Assembly (NCBI GenBank): GCA_004352715.1
Contig: SCFE01000115.1
Location: forward strand, 524,557 to 588,556
Reading direction: 5' to 3'
Source: Hofstenia miamia
Lineage: Eukaryota > Xenacoelomorpha > Acoela
Length of the DNA stretch: 64,000 nucleotides
Shown here: piece after piece, positions 32,990 to 44,005 of the stretch
Numbering within the stretch: position 1 is the stretch's first letter
How the letters are laid out: every line of letters begins with the position of its first letter
The notes under the pieces: model-generated
Told to the model about the DNA's origin: nothing
The model's database searches: none
What the model saw: the letters and a program-made list of their open reading frames with translations, nothing else
Made by a program: the position numbers and the translations under genes

Positions 32990-33700
32990 CATTTCAATGG
33001 GTGTTTGTGAAGAGTAAAAAAATTATAAGTTTTAGGACATTTTGTTCTGAGTTTTCTCTTATTTTTATCCTAGATTTAGTTGGGCTGTTAATTTTTTGCT
33101 TATTCGAATAAGTTATTATAAGGCAATGGTCAGAGTAGGGAAATTCAGAAAAAATGTATTTATATAAAGATTCATTTTCTGATACCATAAAATAATCTAG
33201 CAAGGTTTGGCTATTTGCAGAAATTCTCGATGAAATGCATTAATTTATTAATGAAACGTTGAAAATTGAAAGGAAATTTTGTAGTTTAGATTTTTCATTT
33301 ATATTAAAAAAGTTCAAATTCCAGTCGTCCATTAACATTATATTTGTGTTATGACTTAATGCTGTAATGATTTTATTATTTGTATTTTAATACAAAGTAC
33401 AGATTGTGTTATGACTTAATGCTGTAATGATTTTATTTTGGATTTGTGCAAAGAATTTGTTCGAATGAGCTTTGTTTGGACAATATAATATATTCAGAAG
33501 CTGTCTGCTATTACAATTAAGCGGGTCTTGGATGTCAACCCAAAGACTTTCATATGTGTTATTGGTTGAAATGTTTTTTCTGAAGTTTAGATTTTAGTTT
33601 TTTATCAATTAGGAACATTACACCTCCTTCTTTTGTTTTATTATATATCTCTTTTATAGAAGTTAAAATTTGTGCTGTGATACTATGTAAATATAGGATA
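32990..33700 (-). pseudogene. LINE apurinic-type endonuclease remnant
   Basis: Frames read MLMDDWNLNFFNI (normally GDFN/GDWN), then TLLDYFMVSENES and FPYSDHCLIITY, the SDHxxI motif of LINE endonucleases. A 57-bp tandem duplication (TTGTGTTATGACTTAATGC at 33345 and 33402) disrupts it. Confidence 0.7.
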
Positions 33701-34559
33701 GCAAAGATGTGCTACCCCTAATGTACATGTACACTTATTTTTTGCACCATACAATAATTTCAACCTATGGTAGTTATATTTTGTTTAGGTTCTTTCAGTT
33801 TATCAAATGCATGCAGTTCACTGCTACAAGTGTGTTATATCCTTCTGAACCTATTCAAACATACAGAAAATTTCAAAATGTGACCAAGACCAACATGACC
33901 GAAACCGTTTCAAAACGCCATTTACATTGATGTCTGTTTCCCTCCCATTATGTGTTAAAATGCTTATAAAATAGGTTTGCGTGTAAACTATATCAAATAA
34001 TTTGTTTGCAGTCATAATATGTCTTAATGTAAACATAGACTCATTTTATAACTTCAATTTGTTATAAATTGATTTGTTTTTCAAAACTCACCAAAAAACA
34101 GTCTTTTAACCCTTTCTAAAAATATGACCCAACAACTCATTCTCGTCAAAATGTTTCTTTAATCCAGCTATGCATCTTCAATTCAGTGAAGGAATACAAG
34201 TTTACAAACACGTCAGTATATACAAGGATTGATAAAATTATTTAAACATGGTTATAAATATAGATGTACTTAAGCAAAATTCTTTTTTGCATAAAACCAT
34301 TATAATTAGTATCACATAAATCTACGAATTAATTTTCTTAGCTTGAACACATGCTAAGTGGACTTAAATCTATGTATATTTATCACGTAACTATTTTAAT
34401 CACAATTCAGGAAATTATTTTATATTAGCTTTATAGCCTAATACAAAGTATGCCGTACAATCTTTTATTGTAACAAAATTGTAGAACATGCAATTTATTT
34501 TAAGATAATCATGAAAATTTACATTCAGGAAGTTTACAACACTAAAACTTGGTATCAAT
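33701..34559. other. intergenic, nothing recognised
   Basis: AT-rich sequence between the LINE and the 3' end of the carbonic anhydrase gene. It presumably includes that gene's 3' UTR in its right part; no polyadenylation site was assigned. Confidence 0.4.
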
Positions 34560-34673
34560 TTACTTATTGGATTTCATCAGTTCAACTGTTCTATATTGAA
34601 GAAGCTGAGGCATGCGGTAATCCCAGATCATTAATGCACCATTTTTTTCTTTGAGAGTTTGCAATCTTTTTAT
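34560..34673 (-). CDS. carbonic anhydrase exon 7 (C-terminus, stop TAA)
   Basis: 37 codons plus TAA. Reads WDYRMPQLLQYRTVEL, the conserved NxRxxQ...R.V end of alpha-carbonic anhydrases. It ends KSNK with no GPI-type or second hydrophobic segment. Phase 0 at the acceptor TTTTAG. Confidence 0.85.
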   Translation of the reverse strand: MKRLQTLKEKNGALMIWDYRMPQLLQYRTVELMKSNK

Positions 34674-35059
34674 CTAAAATACAATATGTAATTAGAATAC
34701 ATTCCATTTATTAACATATTTTTTAAGGGCCGTCATTGTATATAAAATGAAATGAGTCACAAAAATTTGACCAATCAACTCACGTTTTTAATTAAAAAAC
34801 TGACACTTACATAAGTGGCTGGCACTTTTGTTCTTCCTCGGAAAACATTCCAATCAATTCCTTCTGTACAAGGTGGAGTTGTTAAGGAGCCATTGTAATG
34901 ATACCATTCCTTAGCATAACTATCTATCATATTCTCATAAAACCCTGTTGTCCAAAAGGATTTTAATTCATCACCTGTGAGCTTGATTTCTTCTCCTAAA
35001 ATCATTTCGTGTGAAATATAAAAAATTCTATAATTTACAATTGATCTTGATAAATTCTA

Positions 35060-35095
<36 letters not shown>

Positions 35096-38000
35096 CGTAA
35101 TTTGTATTTCTTTTTCTATTGAATGCTAGACTAATGAAATTTTATTAATCTTAATTCTTAAATTGTGTTCAACTAAAGTCTTCAACTCGTTAACTCCAAA
35201 TCGTCGTTTCCTCATTCTTAGCGGCTTCATTTTATGAATGAAATCTTCGACAGCCCTTTGGTATTTGAGCTGACTTGTAAATTCTCGGAAACCAATTAAC
35301 AAATCTTTAAATATTACAGAATAATGACTCAATGTTGTTCTGATATCAATCGTAACATTAATATTAAAATTGCTTTATTAGGAAACAATATTTCTTACCT
35401 GCTTCAATGACTTTATCAATGACAGAAAACATCTTGTCATATGCCCTATTTTCACATGCTGTACACTCCTAAAATAATAAAAACACTAGAAAATGTATAT
35501 CCAAGAATTTTTTACTTCAAATAATAATCCAAATACAGCGGCTGCTTTGTTCCCCAGCGCCGATGTCAAATCCGGATACGAAGACGAATACGTAACTAAG
35601 TGAAGCTCCAAGATGTACTGTTTTCGGTCAACCCAATGTTCTGATTTCCAGTGAAAGTGCATCTGAGCAAGAGTGTAATTCTTTGAGCCAAGGGTACCAG
35701 AAGAAAATGAAGGTGCAGGATGAGGGATTACCATATCTGAAAATAATATACATATAATTCGGCGAGCATTTGCAAGTTTATCTATAACCATTTTCAATCA
35801 AATGAAATTTTTTCTGTCCCTTGCTATTTTTCAAAGCTCATTGGGTTGACGCATAGCTCACTTATACACTTACTGTGATTATACTTAATTGAATGTAAGT
35901 TCAATAAACAACATAGTATTCCCATTTCCCACAGGATGTGCCATATCTCATGAAAAGCTTGTTGTAGAGCAAACACAAATTTAGTGACATAGATATACAT
36001 AATATTGCTTTCTTAAAAACGCTTAACTGATATTTTCAAACAAAATAATATATTTTGATTGATGCACAAGTACAAAATTTAGCAGAACAGACAATTTCAT
36101 TGTTTCTGCAGCACTTAGTTTTTTCATAACATATATATTTTAACTCGAGACTCACATGTATGCCCATTATTTTTTACTGTTACAGAAACCACTTCGGGTT
36201 CATACACAGAAATTGATGATGTATTTCTTGCTTCTGTAAATTCAGTAATTATTGAAATGGGGGATTGTTGATTGCCACTGCAGACTGCATAGTTTTGGAA
36301 CCAAAACGCTTGTTCTAAACGTACAATTTAATACCAGCACTCAAAATACTATTTCATACCCGTATTCATAAAGTTAGTGTAGGCTTTTTAAACCATTAAA
36401 TAGTCAATGCCACAGTCAGTTTGTTACTGGTATAAAAAATGTATATAAAAAAGAATGAAATAATTTTTAAGAATCCTTCCTTTCTTTCTTGTTCTGTAGT
36501 CTGTACCTTGTGCCGATATACATGCAATAGTACATTTAAATTCGAAATGAAATCGTCAATATTTGAAGTTATTTAATATTCGATCAGGGCGAACGCAATG
36601 TCTAGAAAAAAGAAAATTTTTCATTTACGCGGCAGTACAGTGTTTGCAGAAAATAATCCAGAACTCAGTGTACAGATTGTCATGAAATGACGATGTATGT
36701 GCAAACGATAAAGGGTTGCTAAAGTTACACTGTATATCATCAGGCTTGCCGTTGTGAGATTTTTCACAACGTAACTAAAACAAAACAACAGCAATGCTTG
36801 TTGCGTCACACAACAGAGTATTATATTACACATTCCTTACATTTTGGGTAATACTTGTATGCATTAATATTAAAAACTTATATGTGTATAACGAAAATTA
36901 ATATATAAGGGAACGTACATGATTTGCGTTCGCAAAATAAATATCAATTTACGCCAAATATATTCCTACAGCAAACATATTCCGTAGAAAATTTAATTAT
37001 TTTTATTACATTTAAATACGTTTGATTTTTAAGCTGCTGAAATTCAAACAAACTAATTTTTTATATCGACTAAATCAATTTTTTTTGCAAAAATTTCCAG
37101 TATAAATATGAATGTATTTTAATGAATTTTAAAAATTCATAATTCAAAAATCCAATTATGTAAATTTTTTCTATAGTTTTTTTTGAAGTGTGTAATTCTC
37201 TAAAGTGAAATAATTTGTTACAACACCAGTTTCGTTCAATAAAAAGACGATTTGTTAAAAAATATAATTAAAAATATATGTGATTATTTTATTAAGCAAA
37301 TTTGAATTGAAAATAATTGGCCAAATTTTAATAAAATTCATCCCGACAAAAATGGCGATTCTTATTCCAAGTGCTAATAACATAGTGCAGAACTGCAAGT
37401 AACCCAGATGATACGCTCAAAAAATTCTATAATTTATATAACTTTCGTTCATCGTTGCATTGGTTAATCAATAAAATCCAATTTTGTATTTAGCCGAGAA
37501 TCTTATATTATGATAGTACTATCCACGATAAAACGTCAAAATAATACATATTTTCCTTAGATATGAATTATATCAATAATAAAGTAGAAATCATAAGGCA
37601 GTGTCTTAACAGAAAGGAAAGGTGATAAAAATTTTGTTAGTGAACTTACAATTGTGTACCTTGGTTCAAAAAAAGTGGCCGCTGAAATAATAGATTTTTC
37701 TAAGCATTGAGCAAACAAAACAATATAAGAAAATATGAGTCTGTTGCGTCTTTGTCTTGCCTATTCAGTCCCAGTCCATTTCTCCACAAATTTTCCTTCG
37801 TTTTCAAGACACTGGCCCAAACGCGTCGGGATAGAACCCATCAAATTTTTTCTTACCGCTGGCAAAATTACATGTTGAGATTCTTGAACATACTGAATGA
37901 GTTCGTCTTTTGTTTTCGGATTTTTCTTCTCAACAAAGGATTTAAGCATCGTCCACACATTTTCCACTGGATTAATGTCTGGCGAATTGGGTGGCCACTG

Positions 38001-41000
38001 CAAAAATTGTACCGAATTTTCGGCAAAAAAATCTTTAGTTTGTCGGGAAGTATGGGGTGTGGCGCCGTCCTGCTCTAGTATCCAGCCATCGGGAAATAAT
38101 GCAGTGGCGTAAGGAATAAAGTCTCCAACAATTTCACAGTACTTGGAACTATCAATTGTACCTCTTTCGATAATTTTCATGTAAAAACCTTTACTCGATA
38201 TTGCTCCCCAGACCATAATTTTGGGTGAAAACTTCGGGAAACCTTTTCGCGGCGTTTTTCGATAAGAACTCCAAAGCTTGATTTTATTCCGATGAAGTTG
38301 GAACACGCACTCGTCAGAAAGCCAGGTTTCTCCGAAATTGAAGTTCTTCCATGTTCTGCAAAATTCGATTCTTTTTTGCTCCTGGTCCGGTGTGATATTC
38401 GGGATGATTTTTGCAGTCTTTTTCTGCACGCCGGACGATTTCAGAGCTCGGAAAACTGTGGATTTACTGACGGATGTCCCAGCTAACTCGTTATAACGAT
38501 CACAGACATTTTGAGTTGATGCCGACGGACATTTAAGCGCAATTTGACATAAGCGTTTTTTCTCATTGCCAGAAATTTGGAGAGGTCGGCCGCTTCCTTT
38601 CTTTCTTTCCAAGNNNNNNNNNNNNNNNNNNNNNNNNNNNNNNNNNNNNNNNNNNNNNNNNNNNNNNNNNNNNNNNNNNNNNNNNNNNNNNNNNNNNNNN
38701 NNNNNNNNNNNNNNNNNNNNNNNNNNNNNAGCGTTTTTTCTCATTGCCAGAAATTTGGATAGGGTCGGCCGCTTCCTTTCTTTCTTTCCAAGGTTCCCCT
38801 TTCTTCCAAGATTTTCATGTTACATCGGAAACTACGAGGTGGCTTTTTCACCCGTTTCGACAGATATTCGCGGTTGGTGGAGTCGTTGACATAGAGAAAT
38901 TCAAGTAAATCGCGTTTCGCTTGCATTTCAAAATTTTGTGTTGAAGAATGATGTGTAGCATTTTCACCAGCTAAGTACCTGTCAATTGATTCACACGGCG
39001 ACAAAGTCTGTTCAACGTGCCAACTTTTTTATTTTTGCCACATTTCGCCAAAATTTGCCGCTTTCGAGCTATACGCATTTTTCAAAAATATTGCCGTGGC
39101 CATTTTTTAGAAATACAGGAAGTAGAAATTTTTTTGGAAAAAGGTTTTTACTATGCCAAAATTAAGGCGCAAATATGCACTGTCCTATTAATTCGGATGT
39201 AAAATTTTTAATTAGTTAACGTGACAATGAGAGTCCCGCTTAGAATCATTAAATATTGAACGCTTGTAGAGAATAGCGCACAGAATTTCCTTGCAAAGCG
39301 TTTTTTTGCAAAACTTCATTGTATTACATAATTAGACATAATTTCAATTCAAAAATACAATTCTTACCTGAGTAACTGTAATCATTTATTGTTTCTAAAC
39401 AGATAATTGTTAGCAATGATGCAACGAATTTAAATACAAAATTGTATTTAAAATGTAAATTTGAGTTTGCAAGTCTCATGCATGTTTAATAGTAGTTGTG
39501 AAGTAGAATTTTCCCAACCCTAATCTACCCATTGATTCCATTTGTATGCAATAGATTTTGTCCACATTTTTAAGCAATTCCTTCCAAGCCTATTAAGAAA
39601 TATTTAAAAATTCTTTTGTATTGACCATGGCTTACTAAATAGTATTTAGTAGGTCATGTATTGACACATATCTAGGAACATTCGACAATCTAAAGATTTT
39701 GACATCCCTCTTGGTCGTACCAACCTTGCGTTACGTAACTTCAGCCATTACAAGTAATTTAAACAGGGCCATGTGACGTCAGCAAATAACTAGTGAAAGT
39801 GCGGCGTAGATTATGCACTATGCTTAACTGTAAGTGAAAGAGGTTTCTTACAAATTTATATATCTTAAAATTAATAGATTATCTAGCTCATCATCAATTG
39901 TTTAAACGCTATTGGTTTACTATGCAATGCAAAAAAAAATTGTTTGTAGCCATAGTTGTTCACGTGTCAAAATTTTGCAAAAAATTTTATCCCTTATGTC
40001 AATTTATAAAGAGAAAAATGAAGTAGATGCAATTGAATATAATTTCATGAAAATGCCAACACGCGAATGTTCAAATACATCATCAATTCTAATTGATTAA
40101 TGCTAATACTATAAAATAATGTAAAGATCGTATCTATATCATTTGAATTTCTCGTGTTAATTTTGCATTTAATGAATTTAAGTGGTAAGTTAAGTCGTGC
40201 GAACAAGGGAAATACCTTAAATTATATAATATTGAAGAGGATCAAGACAAATTTTTTCCGGCAATTTGTATAATAGATGCTCGGCTAAATTCATCCGTAA
40301 GTTTAATCTATAGTTGATTTTTAAATGCTGGAGGCCCAAAAACGCATTTAAGAAAGAAAACAATATCCATTTCNNNNNNNNNNNNNNNNNNNNNNNNNNN
40401 NNNNNNNNNNNNNNNNNNNNNNNNNNNNNNNNNNNNNNNNNNNNNNNNNNNNNNNNNNNNNNNNNNNNNNNNNNNNNNNNNNNNNNNNNNNNNNNNNNNN
40501 NNNNNNNNNNNNNNNNNNNNNNNNNNNNNNNNNNNNNNNNNNNNNNNNNNNNNNNNNNNNNNNNNNNNNNNNNNNNNNNNNNNNNNNNNNNNNNNNNNNN
40601 NNNNNNNNNNNNNNNNNNNNNNNNNNNNNNNNNNNNNNNNNNNNNNNNNNNNNNNNNNNNNNNNNNNNNNNNNNNNNNNNNNNNNNNNNNNNNNNNNNNN
40701 NNNNNNNNNNNNNNNNNNNNNNNGTTGATTTTTAAATGCTGGAGGCCCAAAAATGCATTTAAGAAAGAAAACAATATCCATTTCAAGTACATTTTATTAA
40801 CACGTAATTGAATACGTCATTCTGTTTTGCTGTTAGAGGGCTACAACAATTTGTGCTACAATTTCTTGTAATGATTGTGAGTCCGAGATTATTCTATAGC
40901 CTTCCTATTAATTTGCAACAATTGACTTCATACAACGATTTCAAGAAGCACTTAAAAACTTACTTGTTTCAAGGTTATTTCTACAAGTGACTATGATTTG

Positions 41001-42632
41001 TTTATTTATTTCCATCTTAGAAGGGAACTTGTTCCCATTAAGATGTGTATTTTTAACTGTGATAATAATAATAATCTACGTAAATGTGGTAAAAATTAAT
41101 TCTGTGCGTGAAGTACATCAAATATAATTTTTTTCATCCGATTTTAAGGTAACATTTAAATTCCTTCCATCATTAAAGTTTAGATAGTATGTTTGCCTAA
41201 AGCCCATGCCAACAACAAGAAATCTAAAGGACTTTGTTCCGTTCTAGCTTGCGGGAATGCAAAGGCAAACGCGAACAAAAGCTGAAAATGAAAGAAGAGA
41301 AAATTTCCTACCGCCTGATGCTTTCAGTTTTCAGATAAGTTTGTTTACTAAACTCTGTACCAGTTAATAAGTAAACCGGTTTTTTAGGAAAAGGAGGTAG
41401 TATGATATATACGCGAGTATAATTTCAAGTTTTGATCTTCATTTTTTTTATAATATGCACAAGATCCTAAACTATCTAATTCGAGCCAAAACCATGGTAT
41501 TTACGCTATAATAAAACCACAATTATCGATATAAAACTTTAATTATTAATTGGGACAGGGCTTAGTGAGTTATAAGCGCTTAAATATTTTTTTTAGAAAT
41601 CATCACAAACTTTAAAAAATTCTTGCGTTACTTAGGGCTAAAATCAATACAAAGTTCTGAAACTTGCATGCATTCATTAAGGAAAGAATATGATTCCGAA
41701 ATTCCTCCACTCCGATTTATTAGAGCTCTATTGTCTGAATGTCATCAATTATAACATATATGGAATTCTTACTGAATTATATGTTAAATGTTAACATACT
41801 GTATTAACCTCCTGTGTCCAGAAACAGACGACTACTTTTCGAAGTTACATTTTGTTACATATTTACTTAATATGAATCAATAATAAAAACTAAAATTTTT
41901 AATTTCTCGAATTTTTTCATTGTATCATACTGTATATAAAGCATTTCAGTTAAGGATAATGCAAAGAATTTAATTAGGAAAAAATATATCAGCTAAAATA
42001 CATAATTCTATTCAAATTGTATATTGGATCAGAAACCATTAAGCAATTTCATCGCCAAGATATTTTGACTTTTTTTATTTGGACTGTGTTTGCATTCTGC
42101 CTGAAATAATCCTTCCAGGTGAATTTTCTGTCTCATTTATTAGATATTTATATCATATTGTCCTAACAATAAAATTTTCAAGTCCAAACATTTTTAGCTT
42201 CAATTTGTTAAGCATACAATTCTTACAAAATTTCCCGAATGTTATGACGTTATCAACACGATAACAGAGATTATGGATTTTTTTTTAAAAAACCTAAGAT
42301 AAAACATGGGTAAAGATCCGGGTCTGGTAGGGTTAGGAGGCCCTTTAGACGCACATTTTATTTCTACTTATACTTATACTTATAGTTAAATATCTAATTA
42401 AAAAATGAATTTTATTAATTGAGATGGAACAGGGCATGATATAATAATATATCAAATATGATACATTCTGTCTCGGGAGGTTTATATGAAATTTCTTTCA
42501 AAATAGATCAGCAATGCCATTGGGTACAAAATTTCAAAAGTGCGGTTACATTTTTGGGTAAGATTTTATGTTTTATTCTTAATAGGGTGTTACCAATACA
42601 TCATTTTGATGCAATTTTAATCCATTGCATAT

Positions 42633-42673
<41 letters not shown>

Positions 42674-43969
42674 GCTCTATGTATTGATTTTTTAAATTAT
42701 ACAACCATACTTCGTATTTCAGTATTTTTCTACATCTTAACAATGTTCATTTAGCCTAATCGGCGAAGCAAATAGGTTCTTTACATAAAATACTTCGAAT
42801 TATGTGAAAAACATGTGTATGGCAATTCCTAGAATTTTAACCGTTTTAATTACTTTATCAGCAAAATTGGACATTCTAGGACAAATTTATCACCTGAAAT
42901 TTCCAACGAAACAGCTATTCTTGCTGAGGAAGGATTTTCTTATACTTCAATTGCAACACATGTCGGTCTAGCCAAGCTATCAGTATTTTACACACTAAAA
43001 CGAATCTAGGACTATTGAATAGTTTTACCAGAAAAGGCAGTCGTTCACCAAACTCAACCCTTCATGTTAAACTCATTATTAAGCGAATATGTGGCAAAAA
43101 TCCAAACATGCCTGCTACTTGCATTAAATGAGAATTGGTAGAGCATGGAATTCACCTTCGTGTTACTCAAATTAAAGACATTCTTACCAAGGAATGTGGA
43201 TTATGTGCTCGTCGACCAGCGAAAAAGCCCCTCTTGACATTGAAAATGCACCAAAAACGTCAAAAATTCGCAACTAAATATGGTGACTGGATACCAGAGC
43301 AGTGGCAAAATGTAATGTTGTCAGACGAAAGCTCGGGTGAACAGTTTCAGAAGGTGTTAGATATGACCCTCGTTACACAATTGCGACTATGAAGCACCCA
43401 CCAAAAAGAATGGTCTGGGGTTGCTTTTCAGCAAAAAGCACCGGTGGTCTATATTTTCTACAATGATGAATGCAAAAATCTACTTGGGAATGCTCAAAGA
43501 AAAGCTTAAGCTGTATATGTCTGTTCATAGAACTCAATATTTTCTCCATGATTTTGCACCCTGTCACAAAGCGAAAATTGTGACAGAATATTTCAACCAG
43601 GAGCAAATCGATGTGGTTCAGTGGCCAAGCAACTCTCCGGATTTAAATCCGATTGAAAGCATATAAACTATTTGAAGAATTCTGTTGGTCTGGAAAATCT
43701 TACTTCAATCGAGCAATTAAAAGATTATATAAGGCGCAACGGGCACCTCAAAATTACATCTGAGTATTGCTCTAATTTGATGGCATAGATACCCAAACAG
43801 CTGGACTTAGTGAAAAAGTTCTAGGATAAATGACCAAATACTAATATTATTTTATAAATTAAACATTGTTTTTTTTACATTTTCATTGTAATTGATATTA
43901 ATAAAACTTATTAAATATATAAACATATTGTGGAATACATTTTTTCATATCGTTCAAATACTTTCCGTC

Positions 43970-44005
<36 letters not shown>

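Larger units (their letters stand above)
29750..33700 (-). mobile_element. degenerate CR1/jockey-type LINE (endonuclease, RT, C-terminal part)
   Basis: On the minus strand the order is endonuclease (about 33700-32990), reverse transcriptase (about 32490-30850) and a C-terminal segment (about 30400-29830, e.g. KYYSVSMYRINNTLYFKHHT). Stops and frameshifts are frequent, a (TA)n tract interrupts at 30808-30839, and part of the RT is duplicated by a contig join at 31957. No ORF1 is recognisable. It is not transposition-competent. The clade is inferred from motif style only. Confidence 0.75.
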
